Source: Flammeovirgaceae bacterium
GTDB lineage: Bacteria; Bacteroidota; Bacteroidia; Cytophagales; Cyclobacteriaceae
Length of the DNA: 64,000 bases
NCBI GenBank assembly: GCA_027487845.1
Contig: JAIYCV010000046.1
Span: 27,481 to 91,480 of the forward strand
Reading direction: 5' to 3'
Part shown: positions 40,219-50,722 of the stretch, piece by piece
Layout: the number at the start of each line of letters is the position of its first letter
How positions within the stretch are numbered: the stretch's first letter is position 1
Notes under the pieces: generated by a model
The model's database searches: none
Told to the model about the DNA's origin: nothing
Seen by the model: only the letters and a program-made list of their open reading frames with translations
Position numbers and translations under genes: made by a program

Positions 40219-41615
40219 GCGTTTTTACGTACAATTTGGGCGGTCATCGTTCCTTCACACACTAAGGTATTTCCAACGTAACCACGGCCACGCATCTTGG
40301 CAATGCCCCTTTTGATGGGGGCAAGCAAATCACATTGAATAACTAACGTATCTCCTGGTAACACCATTTTTCGGAAACGGCAGTCGTCAATTCCTAAAAA
40401 ATAAGTCCAGTAATTCTCAGGATCAGGAACTGTATTCAACACCAAAATTCCGCCCATTTGAGTCATCGCTTCTACTTGTAAAACACCTGGCATTACTGGG
40501 TTGCCAGGAAAATGCCCTTGAAAGAAAGGCTCGTTCATCGTTACGTTTTTTATACCCGCTACGCTTTCGCTATCCAAATAAATAACCTTGTCGATTAACA
40601 AGAATGGATACCTGTGGGGAAGGGTGGCAGCAATTTTGTTTATGTCCATTACCGGTGGCAGATTTGGGTTGTACCTTGGTACTCCCTTTTTATCTGACTC
40701 GCTCATGGCCTTTTTTAACTTTTTTGCGAACGCAACATTTGCTGCATGTCCTGGTCTTGCCGCTAAAATCTGTGCTTTTAGTGGGCGTCCGGCCAACGAA
40801 AGATCGCCAATAATATCTAACAGCTTGTGCCTGGCGGGTTCATTGTTGTAGCGAAGTTCAATGTTATTGAGTATTCCTTCTTTTTTTACTTCTACTTTAG
40901 GTTTTCCCAACATTCGGGCAATATTATCCAGTTCGTGTGGCTCTACCACTCGATCAACAATGACGATGGCGTTGTTTAAATCTCCCCCTTTAATCAAATT
41001 GTTTTTATAGAGCATCTCCAACTCATGGAGAAAACAGAATGTTCTACAGGAAGCAATCTCTTTTTCGAACTGCTGAATGTTGGTAATTGACGCGTGCTGA
41101 CTTCCCAAAACGGGAGAGTTGTAATCGATCATGACCGTTACCCGGTAATCATCGAGTGGAAGTGCGGCTATTTCTACGTTTCTGGAGGCATCACGGTACC
41201 AAATACTGTCTTGCACTTCATAAAAATCGCGCAGCGCATTTTGCTCTTCCCGGCCTGCTTCGTTGAGAATGTTCACAAATTGGATAGAACTTCCGTCCAT
41301 AATAGGAGGTTCTGGTCCATCTAATTGAATTAACACATTATCAATTTCTAATCCAACGCAGGCAGCAAGGGTGTGTTCAATAGTGCTAATTCTGGCCCCA
41401 CTTTTTTCGATGGTTGTCCCTCTGGAAACATCTACCACAAGGTCGCAATCTGCGTCTACAATGGGGGAACCAGGTAAATCGATACGTTGAAATTTTATCC
41501 CATGATTCGGTTTTGCAGGGACGAACGTCATATTGGTCTGAACCCCGGTATGAAGCCCAACCCCTGAAAGGGTCACCGATTTGTTAATAGTTTGTTGTTT
41601 ATGATTTAACATCAT
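40215..41615 (-). CDS. lpxC/fabZ: Bifunctional LpxC deacetylase / FabZ dehydratase
   Basis: N-terminal LpxC ('SGVGLHTGVQ', 'STIEHTLAA', 'RHKLLDIIGDLSLAG') fused to C-terminal FabZ ('LPHRYPFLLIDKV', 'GHFPGNPVMPGVLQVEAM'). Confidence 0.96.
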   Translation of the reverse strand: MMLNHKQQTINKSVTLSGVGLHTGVQTNMTFVPAKPNHGIKFQRIDLPGSPIVDADCDLVVDVSRGTTIEKSGARISTIEHTLAACVGLEIDNVLIQLDGPEPPIMDGSSIQFVNILNEAGREEQNALRDFYEVQDSIWYRDASRNVEIAALPLDDYRVTVMIDYNSPVLGSQHASITNIQQFEKEIASCRTFCFLHELEMLYKNNLIKGGDLNNAIVIVDRVVEPHELDNIARMLGKPKVEVKKEGILNNIELRYNNEPARHKLLDIIGDLSLAGRPLKAQILAARPGHAANVAFAKKLKKAMSESDKKGVPRYNPNLPPVMDINKIAATLPHRYPFLLIDKVIYLDSESVAGIKNVTMNEPFFQGHFPGNPVMPGVLQVEAMTQMGGILVLNTVPDPENYWTYFLGIDDCRFRKMVLPGDTLVIQCDLLAPIKRGIAKMRGRGYVGNTLVCEGTMTAQIVRKNA

Positions 41616-41714
41616 GGTAATAAAGGAGGCGAAATTAAAACTTTATCCGTACTAAGGGGGAAATTTAGCTGAAAATAAGCTGAAAATAATCGCAAACTGA
41701 ATTTTTGAGGCTCC

Positions 41715-42794
41715 CTAATTGACTTTATCGTTTGCGTAAGGCGATCCATCCACCGTGGATGTTACCTTAAGTCTGTTTTCAAGTTCTGTCATTCTTTCGT
41801 TTAAGGAAGGCAATTTCTTAAAAACCGCGTACGATTTATAATAGCTTTTGACATCAAAAGCTGGGGATCCCATTATCTTCGCGCCTTCTTTGTCTATGGA
41901 TTTACCGATTCCGGCTTGAGCACCAATTCCAATTTTGTTTGCTACCACTAAATGACCGGCAATTCCCACTTGGCCGGCAATAATGCAATTTTCACCAATT
42001 TTGGTTGAGCCAGAAATGCCCGTTTGGGCTGCAATTACGGTGTTTTGGCCTATTTCTACATTGTGGGCAATTTGAATGAGATTGTCCAATTTAACACCCC
42101 TGTGTATAATGGTAGCATCTCCAAATAGGGTGGCGCAATCAATTACCGTATTACTACCAATTGAAACATTGTCCTCAATTACCACATTGCCTAGTTGGGG
42201 AATGGTTTTATAACTCCCGTCCGCTTGTGGTGCGAAACCAAAGCCATCGCTACCAATTACCGCTCCCGCATGGATGGTACAATTGTGGCCTATTCGGGTG
42301 CCAGAATATAATTTAACACCCGATTGTAGGATGCAGTTATCGCCAATTACCACATCGTCTCCTACGTATGCATGTGGGTAGATTTTCACATTATCCCCAA
42401 TCTTTGCGTTGTTGCCTATGTAAGAAAAGGCACCTCTATAGATATAATTTCCTACCATAGCATTTTCGGCTATGTAACTTGGTTGTTCTATGCCTACTTT
42501 CTGAAACGATGTGAGTTTATGGTACTCTTCCAGTAAAACAGTGAAACTTAGGTAAGGATCGTCAACAAGGATTAAAGTGGCATCAATTTCTTTTTTTAAT
42601 TCGATGTCCTTCTTTACGATTACTGCGCTCGCGAGCGTAGTATATAAATAGTGCTCATATTTTGGATTGGACAGAAATGCTATTTGACCTGGTTTTGCCT
42701 CTTGAATCTTTGCCAGCATGTTGATTTTGCGGCTTGCATCCCCCGAAATACTTCCCCTCAACATGCCTGCGATTTGCTGAACTGTAAACTCCAT
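41715..42794 (-). CDS. lpxD: UDP-3-O-(3-hydroxymyristoyl)glucosamine N-acyltransferase
   Basis: Hexapeptide repeats, 'GSDGFGFAPQADGSYKTIPQLGNVVIED'. Confidence 0.95.
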   Translation of the reverse strand: MEFTVQQIAGMLRGSISGDASRKINMLAKIQEAKPGQIAFLSNPKYEHYLYTTLASAVIVKKDIELKKEIDATLILVDDPYLSFTVLLEEYHKLTSFQKVGIEQPSYIAENAMVGNYIYRGAFSYIGNNAKIGDNVKIYPHAYVGDDVVIGDNCILQSGVKLYSGTRIGHNCTIHAGAVIGSDGFGFAPQADGSYKTIPQLGNVVIEDNVSIGSNTVIDCATLFGDATIIHRGVKLDNLIQIAHNVEIGQNTVIAAQTGISGSTKIGENCIIAGQVGIAGHLVVANKIGIGAQAGIGKSIDKEGAKIMGSPAFDVKSYYKSYAVFKKLPSLNERMTELENRLKVTSTVDGSPYANDKVN

Positions 42795-42817
42795 CTAAAA
42801 CTTTTTAAATGTTAACG

Positions 42818-44050
42818 TTAAATCAAAGATACATTTTTAGGCCAGCACATATAATTTTTTTTCACGATTTTACTTATTGCTTTAATATTTGAAAGGTCAG
42901 AGGCTTCAGCGATGTCAATCAGTTTTCCGGTTTTTAAAAGAATGTTAATTGTGTTGCCATCTGCTATGTAAGCCTCGTTAGTGACGCTGCCCACCGAAAA
43001 AAGAAATTTACTATCGGTTCTCAGCACGTTGTAGGTCTTGCAAATGTTTTCTTTGATGAGGTTGAGTTGGTCTTTTTTTACTGCTTCTGTCGATAGTGAA
43101 ATTTTAAATAGATTTCGATTGATTAAGCAAGTTGATAGGTAACTCAAAATAAAGTCAGAATGATTTTTCCAGAGTTTTATAGCTCCCCAAACATCGTTGT
43201 CATCTAGATCTCCATAGGCAGCTCTGAGCGCCCTGTCATTCACAAATTGATCTATTGTAAACTCTTGGCTAAGCAATAAAGTCAAAGATTCGCTGCATAT
43301 CAATTTTTCTCCGGCCTTTAGCAAGTAGTGCGCTCGTTGCATTAAATTTACGAGTATTCGTTCAGCGCTTATGGAGGTTTTATGAAGGTAAACTTGCCAA
43401 AACATCAACCTTCTTGCTTGTAAAAAGTTCTCGATGCTGTATATGCCTTTTTCTTCAATTACCAATTCATCTTTGATGATGGTCATCATAGAGATAATTC
43501 TATCCGCACTTATTGAGCCTTCCTTGACTCCCGTAAAAAAACTATCGCGTGTCAAATAATCCAGTCGATCAATGTCAAGCTGGCTGCTTACTAATTGGTG
43601 GAAAAATTTTCTTGAGTAACTGTCTCGAAAAATTTGTAGAGCAAGATCTAATCTATTGTCAAAATGGGTATTTAAATCTTTGATAAACAGATAGGAAAGG
43701 CTTTCGTGCTTAATGGTGGGGAAGAATGTATTTTCAAGCGCGTGCGAAAATGGGCCATGACCAATGTCGTGTAGCAAGATGGCTAATTGTGCAGCTTCGT
43801 ACTCTGGGTTCGAAATTTCAATTCCCTTGGTTCGGAGGCTGTCCAAGGCCTTGCTCATTAAATGCATCGCGCCAAGCGCATGATGGAAGCGGGTATGCAG
43901 CGCACCCGGATATACAAAGTCGGTAAGGCCGAGTTGTTTAATATGGCGAAGCCGCTGAAAATACGGATGCTGAATGACGTCAAACACCAAGTCATTGGTG
44001 ATGGCGATAAACCCATAAACGGGGTCATTAATGATTTTCTTTTTGTTCAA
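42818..44050 (-). CDS. HD domain phosphohydrolase (dGTPase-like superfamily)
   Basis: 'HTRFHHALGAMHLM', 'AILLHDIGHGPFSHALE'. Confidence 0.93.
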   Translation of the reverse strand: MNKKKIINDPVYGFIAITNDLVFDVIQHPYFQRLRHIKQLGLTDFVYPGALHTRFHHALGAMHLMSKALDSLRTKGIEISNPEYEAAQLAILLHDIGHGPFSHALENTFFPTIKHESLSYLFIKDLNTHFDNRLDLALQIFRDSYSRKFFHQLVSSQLDIDRLDYLTRDSFFTGVKEGSISADRIISMMTIIKDELVIEEKGIYSIENFLQARRLMFWQVYLHKTSISAERILVNLMQRAHYLLKAGEKLICSESLTLLLSQEFTIDQFVNDRALRAAYGDLDDNDVWGAIKLWKNHSDFILSYLSTCLINRNLFKISLSTEAVKKDQLNLIKENICKTYNVLRTDSKFLFSVGSVTNEAYIADGNTINILLKTGKLIDIAEASDLSNIKAISKIVKKNYMCWPKNVSLI

Positions 44051-44159
44051 AGTAGATACTAGAAGTTGGCAAGAATAGTGGCAGTAAAGGTAACTTGAAA
44101 AATGAAATTGATAATTGATAATTCAATCGTAAATTAGAAAGATTTTTTAAAACCAACGT

Positions 44160-45719
44160 ATGCATAATTATACCATTTTGTGGGCCGATGACGAGATTGA
44201 TTTGTTGAAACCTCATATTTTATTTCTTCAGCAACGTGGTTATCTAATAACTCCTGTAAACAATGGTTTTGAAGCGATAGAATTGTGCGAACAACGAAAT
44301 TTTGATTTGGTTTTTTTGGATGAACATATGCCCGGCATGTCGGGGCTAGAAGCGTTGAATCAAATTAAAAACCTAAAGCCTAATCTTCCGGTGGTGATGA
44401 TCACAAAAAATGAGGAGGAGCATATTATGGAGGAGGCCATTGGTGGGAAAATTGCCGATTATTTGATCAAACCAATTAACCCAAGCCAGATTTTGCTATC
44501 GGTAAAAAAGATACTTGATAACAAAAGGTTAGTGATGGAAAAGACTAGCCTCGGTTATCAACAAGAATTTCAAAAAATAAGCTTGGCCTTTACCGATAGT
44601 TTGAGCCACGAAGAATGGGCAGACATCTATAAGAAATTGATCTATTGGGAATTGCAGATGGACGAGGCCGATAACCAAAGTATGTCGGAGGTGTTAGACA
44701 TGCAAAAGGTGGAGGCAAATGTTAATTTCTGCCGATTTATCAAGCGCAATTATGAAAGCTGGTTAAATGATCCGAAAGCCGACAGACCTCTACTTTCACA
44801 TCAAATTATTAAAAAAAAGGTATTCCCCGAATTAAAAGAAGGAACACCCACCTTTTTGATTGTGATTGATAATCTTCGGTTTGACCAGTGGAAAGTAATT
44901 GAACCTATTGTTTCAGAGTATTTAACGGTAGAGCATGAAGAGACCTATTACTCGATATTGCCTACCACTACGGCCTATGCCCGAAATTCAATTTTTGCTG
45001 GAATGATGCCCAGTGAGATAGCAAAAACAAACCCCGATTTATGGGTAGGCGAAGACGAAGACGATGGCAAAAATAACTTTGAAGACGAATTTTTACAGAA
45101 GCAACTGAAACGAAACAACATAAACATAAAGTCCTCCTACCATAAAATCAAAAAGCTAGAGGAGGGTCGTGACTTAGTTGATACCATCAATAACTTATTT
45201 AAGAATGATTTAAATGTAATCGTATACAATTTTGTCGACATGCTTTCACACGCGCGAACGGACATGGCAATGATTCGAGAGCTGGCTCCCGATGAAGCGG
45301 CCTATCGTTCGCTTACAAAATCGTGGTTTTCGCACTCTCCATTGCTGGATATTATTAAGAAAATTTCTGAGAAGAAGGTGAAAGTAATCATCACCACTGA
45401 CCACGGAACCATCCGCGTAAAGCGACCCTTTAAAATTGTGGGCGATAAAACAGTCAATTCTAACTTGCGCTATAAACAAGGTAAGAACCTCGGTTATGAA
45501 GGAGATAAGGTGATGGAGGCACCGAAACCTGAGCGGTTATTTCTTCCGAAAGGAAACATGTCAACCACCTATGTTTTTGCAATTGAAGATCAGTTTTTTG
45601 CTTACCCTAACAACTACAATTATTATGTAAATTTTTATAAGGATACTTTTCAGCATGGGGGGGTTAGTTTGGAAGAAATGATAATTCCCTTAATTTTTTT
45701 GAAGAGTAAAAATACATAG
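44160..45719 (+). CDS. porX: PorX-type response regulator with PglZ domain (T9SS regulation)
   Basis: Receiver domain 'ILWADDEIDLLKPHI...DLVFLDEHMPGMSG' plus C-terminal alkaline-phosphatase/PglZ region 'VIDNLRFDQWKVI', 'TTDHGTIRV'. Confidence 0.92.
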   Translation: MHNYTILWADDEIDLLKPHILFLQQRGYLITPVNNGFEAIELCEQRNFDLVFLDEHMPGMSGLEALNQIKNLKPNLPVVMITKNEEEHIMEEAIGGKIADYLIKPINPSQILLSVKKILDNKRLVMEKTSLGYQQEFQKISLAFTDSLSHEEWADIYKKLIYWELQMDEADNQSMSEVLDMQKVEANVNFCRFIKRNYESWLNDPKADRPLLSHQIIKKKVFPELKEGTPTFLIVIDNLRFDQWKVIEPIVSEYLTVEHEETYYSILPTTTAYARNSIFAGMMPSEIAKTNPDLWVGEDEDDGKNNFEDEFLQKQLKRNNINIKSSYHKIKKLEEGRDLVDTINNLFKNDLNVIVYNFVDMLSHARTDMAMIRELAPDEAAYRSLTKSWFSHSPLLDIIKKISEKKVKVIITTDHGTIRVKRPFKIVGDKTVNSNLRYKQGKNLGYEGDKVMEAPKPERLFLPKGNMSTTYVFAIEDQFFAYPNNYNYYVNFYKDTFQHGGVSLEEMIIPLIFLKSKNT

Positions 45720-46157
45720 GTGCGAATGGTAGGCGTGAAGTCGGTATTTCATTATGATTTTCAGCAACTAGACGAGGCCGCTCGCCTTCTTCAAGAAGCT
45801 GCGGGCGATTTAAGAGTTTGGGTTTTTAGAGGGGAAATGGGGGTTGGGAAAACCACCCTGATTAAAATGATCGCCAAACAAGTAGGTGTTAAAGAAACCG
45901 TTCAAAGCCCTACTTTTTCTATTGTCAACGAATATTCAGCTACTGAAAGAAAAGTCTTTCATTTTGATTTTTATCGGATTAAGAAGGAAGAAGAGGCAGT
46001 GGATATTGGCGTGGAGGAATATTTTTATTCTGATAACTTTTGCTTCATAGAGTGGCCAGAAAAAATCTCCTCGCTGCTACCTGATTCTTTTTTTGAAATA
46101 GCAATAAGTGTGGAAGCGAGCGGGTTTAGAAAAATAGAATATCGAAAGAATGAGTGA
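45720..46157 (+). CDS. tsaE: tRNA threonylcarbamoyladenosine biosynthesis ATPase TsaE
   Basis: 'RGEMGVGKTTLIKMI', 'VQSPTFSIVNEY', 'HFDFYRI', 'FIEWPEKI'. Confidence 0.95.
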   Translation: MRMVGVKSVFHYDFQQLDEAARLLQEAAGDLRVWVFRGEMGVGKTTLIKMIAKQVGVKETVQSPTFSIVNEYSATERKVFHFDFYRIKKEEEAVDIGVEEYFYSDNFCFIEWPEKISSLLPDSFFEIAISVEASGFRKIEYRKNE

Positions 46158-47373
46158 AAAAAAGAAGAGCGGATTTGAAGCCCTTGCTAAGAGCAGCTTA
46201 TATCCGCAAGAAGAATTACTTCAAGTAAAGCGAAGCAAACATTCATTTGCAATTGGTTTACCGAAGGAGATTTCATTACAAGAGAACAGGATCAGTTTAA
46301 CACCTGATGCTGTTGCGCTGCTCACATCACAAGGCCATGAAGTTATGGTGGAGACGAAGGCCGGAGAAGGTTCTAAATTTAGCGACAAGCTGTATAGCGA
46401 GGCGGGCGCAAAAATCGTATATTCTCCATTGGAAGTATACAAAGCAGAAGTGATTCTCAAGATTGAGCCGCCCACGTTGGAAGAACTTGAGTTTTTCAAA
46501 CCAGGGCAAACGCTTATCTCCGCACTGCAACTAGGTAATCTGGATAAAGAATATATAGACGCGATTACAAAAAAGCGAGTGACCGCGTTGGCCTATGAGT
46601 TTATCGAGGACAAAGTAGGGGGGATGCCAATTATACGCGCTATGAGTGAGATAGCAGGCAGCACGGTAATATTAATTGCTGCCGAGTACTTGAGTACTGT
46701 GAATAAAGGTAAGGGAGTAATTTTGGGTGGGATAACTGGTGTTCCACCTACAAAAGTAGTAATTGTAGGTGCAGGAACTGTTGCGGAGTACGCGGCAAGG
46801 GCTGCGCTTAGCTTAGGTGCGGAGATTCAAGTTTTCGATAATCAGATCTATAAGCTGCGTAGAATAAAGCACACACTTGGTCATCAATTTTACACCTCTA
46901 CCATAGACACCAGTACGCTAAGCGAAAGTTTAAAAAAGGCCGATGTTGTAATTGGCGCTTTACGAGCTGAGAAGGGCAAAATTCGCCATGTCATTAGTGA
47001 AGAAATGGTGAGTCAAATGAAGCCAGATTCTTTAATTATTGATTTAAGTATTGACCAAGGGGGATGCGTAGCAACTTCTGAAATAACTACTCATGATAAG
47101 CCTGTCTTTAGAAAGTATGATGTAATTCATTATTGCGTGCCAAACGTTGCCTCGCGGGTAGCCCATACGGCCGCAACGGCACTAAGCAATATCTTTACGC
47201 CAACCATTATTCGCGCTGCCGAAGAAGGTGGGGTAGAAGCGATGATCTTTGCCCACAAGTGGTTTATGAAAGGGGTTTATACTTATAAAGGTGGATTAAC
47301 AAATGAGTCGCTGGCACACAAATTTGGTATGAAATACAAAAATATTGAGTTGTTAATGGCGGCAAGGGTATAG
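46150..47373 (+). CDS. ald: Alanine dehydrogenase
   Basis: 'GLPKEISLQENRISLTPDAVALL', 'VVIVGAGTVAEYAARAALSLGAEIQVFDN', 'SLIIDLSIDQGGCV'. Confidence 0.9.
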   Translation: MSEKKKSGFEALAKSSLYPQEELLQVKRSKHSFAIGLPKEISLQENRISLTPDAVALLTSQGHEVMVETKAGEGSKFSDKLYSEAGAKIVYSPLEVYKAEVILKIEPPTLEELEFFKPGQTLISALQLGNLDKEYIDAITKKRVTALAYEFIEDKVGGMPIIRAMSEIAGSTVILIAAEYLSTVNKGKGVILGGITGVPPTKVVIVGAGTVAEYAARAALSLGAEIQVFDNQIYKLRRIKHTLGHQFYTSTIDTSTLSESLKKADVVIGALRAEKGKIRHVISEEMVSQMKPDSLIIDLSIDQGGCVATSEITTHDKPVFRKYDVIHYCVPNVASRVAHTAATALSNIFTPTIIRAAEEGGVEAMIFAHKWFMKGVYTYKGGLTNESLAHKFGMKYKNIELLMAARV

Positions 47374-47411
47374 CGATTTTTGTTGCGAAGTAGTTCAAGT
47401 TGATATAAAGC

Positions 47412-47439
47412 AAAATGCCAGACTTACATCTGGCATTTT
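47412..47439. terminator. Bidirectional terminator between ald and mdh
   Basis: AAAATGCCAGA (47412-47422) / TCTGGCATTTT (47429-47439), convergent genes on each side. Confidence 0.85.
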
Positions 47440-47464
47440 CTACTTATAAATATACTCTTTGATC

Positions 47465-48397
47465 TTATTTTGAGAGATTATCCAAAACAGCCATTACTTC
47501 CTTCACATGCTGGCGGCTGGTTTCTAGCAGTGCTTTTTCGTCTGAGTTCAAATCAAGTTCAATTACTCGTTCAACGCCATTCTTACCCAACACAACGGGT
47601 ACCCCCAAATAGCAATCTTTTATACCGTATTCTCCATCTAATTGTATGCAAACAGGAAGTACTCTTTTTTGATCTTTTACAATCGCTTCCACCATCTGTG
47701 CGGCAGCAGAACCAGGCGCGTACCAAGCGGATGTTCCCATTAATTTCACCAACTCTCCGCCCCCCACTTTGGTGCGTTCAATAATAGCATTCAATTTATC
47801 TTTATCGATCAATTCAGTAACTGGGATCCCTCCCACAGTTGTATAACGCGGAAGCGGCACCATTGTATCGCCATGGCCACCTAACAGCATTGCTTGAATA
47901 TCTTTTGGTGATACATTTAGCGCCTCCGCTAAAAAAGCCCTATAGCGAGCGGTATCCAGAATGCCAGCCATACCAATTACTTTGGTGCGGGGAAGCTTGG
48001 AGGTAATATGCGCTTGATAGGTCATTACGTCCAATGGATTTGAAACGACAATGATAATTGCATTTGGCGAATGTTTCACAACGTTTTCAGTAACCGACTT
48101 CACGATTCCGGCATTGGTGCCAATTAAATCATCGCGCGTCATGCCTGGCTTACGTGGAAGCCCCGAAGTAATCACCACCACATCTGAACCGGCAGTCTTT
48201 ACATAGTCATTAGTTGAGCCAATTGTTCGACTGTCATACAAATCAATCGGAGCTTTTTGCCAAATGTCAAGTGCTTTTCCTTCCGCAAATCCCTCTCGGA
48301 TGTCCACCAAAACAATTTCATTTGCAATTTCTTTATATGCCAATACATCTGCACATGTGGCACCTACATTTCCAGCTCCGACAACAGTTACTTTCAT
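47465..48397 (-). CDS. mdh: Malate dehydrogenase
   Basis: 'VVGAGNVGATCADVLA', 'VITSGLPRKPGMTRDDLI', 'GMAGILDTARYRAFLAEAL', 'LLGGHGDTMVPL'. Confidence 0.96.
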   Translation of the reverse strand: MKVTVVGAGNVGATCADVLAYKEIANEIVLVDIREGFAEGKALDIWQKAPIDLYDSRTIGSTNDYVKTAGSDVVVITSGLPRKPGMTRDDLIGTNAGIVKSVTENVVKHSPNAIIIVVSNPLDVMTYQAHITSKLPRTKVIGMAGILDTARYRAFLAEALNVSPKDIQAMLLGGHGDTMVPLPRYTTVGGIPVTELIDKDKLNAIIERTKVGGGELVKLMGTSAWYAPGSAAAQMVEAIVKDQKRVLPVCIQLDGEYGIKDCYLGVPVVLGKNGVERVIELDLNSDEKALLETSRQHVKEVMAVLDNLSK

Positions 48398-48475
48398 TTT
48401 CGACAGGTTTATATTTGATCAGGGTTAATTTACAGGCGGCAATTTATCAACCTCATCATGAAACAAAAAAGATTT

Positions 48476-49795
48476 TTATCTAATTCGGTACTTTATTTTC
48501 AAATGCAAGATCGATTTTGTCTGGTTGGTTATTTTAAAGCGATCATCAATGCGATAGCCAACAACCCAACAGATATTATTTTCTGATTCCATCACTAAAA
48601 CCTTATTTTTATCGGGCATCGAGATTTTTTCATCGATCAAGAAATCACTCACTTTTTTCTTTTTATCCATACCCAATGGGTAAAAGAGATCTCCATTTTT
48701 CCGGGTGCGAATACGTAACGGAAATTTGAGACAGTCCCTATCAAGATACGCCTCTAGGGGGCTAGAAGAAAATGCTACATTTTGTGTTTCAGTTAGGGTT
48801 ATTTCACAATTGTTGAGCTCAATAGATGTATCGTTTTCTTTGATTTCTATCAGTTGGTTTTCAATAGACTGTTTTGTGATAATAAATGATTCACGATCAA
48901 TAGTAAGCGTAAATTCATTTGTATGAAATTGTTTCCCAGATTGACCAAAAATTGAATCCATAACCAATTCACATTGATCCACATTAAACCCATACTCTTT
49001 AATCAGTTCCCAAAGAACTCCCGCTTTGTTATGAAATTGGCTAATAACTTCTTTTGAAATTATCACCTGATTATTGTTTTGTGAAACGTATTGAGTAGCT
49101 AAATATTGATGCGCAAATTTGACTAGCTCCTCTTCGGCATTGAATCGTGTGGCATTGTGTAGAAATGTGTTCTCTAAGGACGGATTGATTTCCTTTAGTT
49201 TTGGAATAACTTCATGACGTAAAAAATTACGATGATAGTTGGAACTGCTGTTGCTTACATCTTCTCTCCATTTTAAGTTTTTATTTTTTGCGTAGAATTG
49301 AAGCTCTTCCTTTCTGAAAAGTAAAAGTGGTCGTATTAGCTTATCGGCTTGAGAGGGCATGCCGCGCATACCGCTAATGCCTGTGCCTCGAACAAAATTA
49401 AGAAGAGAAGTCTCTATATTATCATTCAAGTGATGGGCGGTCATCAAAAAGTCTATTTTCTCTTTCCTCATTATTTCTGCAAACCACAGGTAGCGCAGTT
49501 GTCGAGCAGCCATTTGCTTGCTTATGCCATGCTTTTTTGCGAAAGTGAGCGTATCAAACCTTGTTACGAAAAACGCGGCTCCGTATTGCTCGGCTAATTC
49601 TTTTACGAAACACTCATCGCCATTTGAGTCTTCGCCTCTCAATTCAAAATTCACATGCGCAACCGAAAAGTTCAGATTAGCTTTCGCTGCTAAGTCTAAC
49701 AGCACCGTGGAGTCTAAACCACCACTTACGGCAAGTAAAATCTTTTGTGAGGGCGAAACTAGCGTGCCGATGAAAGTGTTGAATCGATCTTGCAT
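48476..49795 (-). CDS. tilS: tRNA(Ile)-lysidine synthase
   Basis: 'ILLAVSGGLDSTVLLDLA', 'TAHHLNDNIETSLLNFVRGTGISGMRGM'. Confidence 0.96.
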   Translation of the reverse strand: MQDRFNTFIGTLVSPSQKILLAVSGGLDSTVLLDLAAKANLNFSVAHVNFELRGEDSNGDECFVKELAEQYGAAFFVTRFDTLTFAKKHGISKQMAARQLRYLWFAEIMRKEKIDFLMTAHHLNDNIETSLLNFVRGTGISGMRGMPSQADKLIRPLLLFRKEELQFYAKNKNLKWREDVSNSSSNYHRNFLRHEVIPKLKEINPSLENTFLHNATRFNAEEELVKFAHQYLATQYVSQNNNQVIISKEVISQFHNKAGVLWELIKEYGFNVDQCELVMDSIFGQSGKQFHTNEFTLTIDRESFIITKQSIENQLIEIKENDTSIELNNCEITLTETQNVAFSSSPLEAYLDRDCLKFPLRIRTRKNGDLFYPLGMDKKKKVSDFLIDEKISMPDKNKVLVMESENNICWVVGYRIDDRFKITNQTKSILHLKIKYRIR

Positions 49796-49822
49796 GACCT
49801 CATAAAGGTAGGCCTTGTAAAT

Positions 49823-50722
49823 TCAATTAGAAATTATCTTTTGGTAAACAGTTCTTTTTGGGTCGATCGAAGTAAGAATGTCGTATGAGTCACGCTTTAT
49901 ACCGATACTACCTTCTGAAAAGATATTAGCCAATTCAACCGCCTTTGTATCAAAGAAGGAGATCACAAAAATGGAAGTTGGGTTTATGTTCCAAACCTTT
50001 TTAACCGTCTTTACCACATCCAGAATTATTTCTCTACTCGCTTCCGGGGTCTTGTCGTAAGTGTCTAAGGCAAGGCGATGATACCTATACGTATTTTTGC
50101 GGAGATCAAGCATTTGAGGATTGTTGATATTCTCAATTAACGCATAGCGATTTCGGGTACCGCTCAACGCTTGCCATCCGTTGCGGCCAGAGGTTTGAGC
50201 ATTATTTACAACATTAAGAGCTTTTTGAAAATATGTGGTGCCACCAAGTTCAGCAAAAGAATCATCGTCCATTCCGATGATAACATAGGCGTAGTAGGCA
50301 AGAATGGAGGTAAGATTGCTGATGTAGCTGTTATCATTGTATTCAAGTGGCTGCGATTCTATGTATTCAAATTCCCAATCACGGTCAGCAAAATTCAATA
50401 ATATGGTTTCGTAGTTACTATGAAAAACAGGCCGAGAAGAAGTGATTTGTGCACTTGCTTTGAAGTTGCCGATCGATGGGTTGTTGTTGGGCTGTATATT
50501 CAAGAAAATTGAACAACTTATTTTTTCATGATTCTTGTAAGTATCGGTCGTCCATTTTCGTGTGTTCATGAAATTGGCGAATGCGCGCTCCATGTCTTTA
50601 AAGACGGACCGATCACTGCTGGCTACCTGTTGGTCGTTGATTACCACTTTGCAGTTTAGTTCTTGACCGACTGACGCAGCGGTTGTAAAAAGAAGAGCAA
50701 GGAGTAAACTAGGCTTTTGCAT
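49823..50722 (-). CDS. DUF4835 / PorD-like secreted protein (type IX secretion associated)
   Basis: Signal peptide; 'LNCKVVINDQQV', 'DRWEFE'-like 'DRDWEFEYIESQPLEYND', 'LTSILAYYAYVIIGMDDDSF' typical of DUF4835. ATG at 50722 preferred over track start 50755. Confidence 0.88.
   Translation of the reverse strand: MQKPSLLLALLFTTAASVGQELNCKVVINDQQVASSDRSVFKDMERAFANFMNTRKWTTDTYKNHEKISCSIFLNIQPNNNPSIGNFKASAQITSSRPVFHSNYETILLNFADRDWEFEYIESQPLEYNDNSYISNLTSILAYYAYVIIGMDDDSFAELGGTTYFQKALNVVNNAQTSGRNGWQALSGTRNRYALIENINNPQMLDLRKNTYRYHRLALDTYDKTPEASREIILDVVKTVKKVWNINPTSIFVISFFDTKAVELANIFSEGSIGIKRDSYDILTSIDPKRTVYQKIISN

Noticed and set aside
40215-41615. LpxC-FabZ fusion as a novel fusion enzyme
   Set aside because: This fusion is established in Bacteroidetes, so it is not novel.
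44160-45719. Receiver-PglZ protein as part of a BREX-type phage defence system
   Set aside because: Architecture matches PorX, the known T9SS regulator; no BREX partners (PglX, BrxC, BrxL) nearby.
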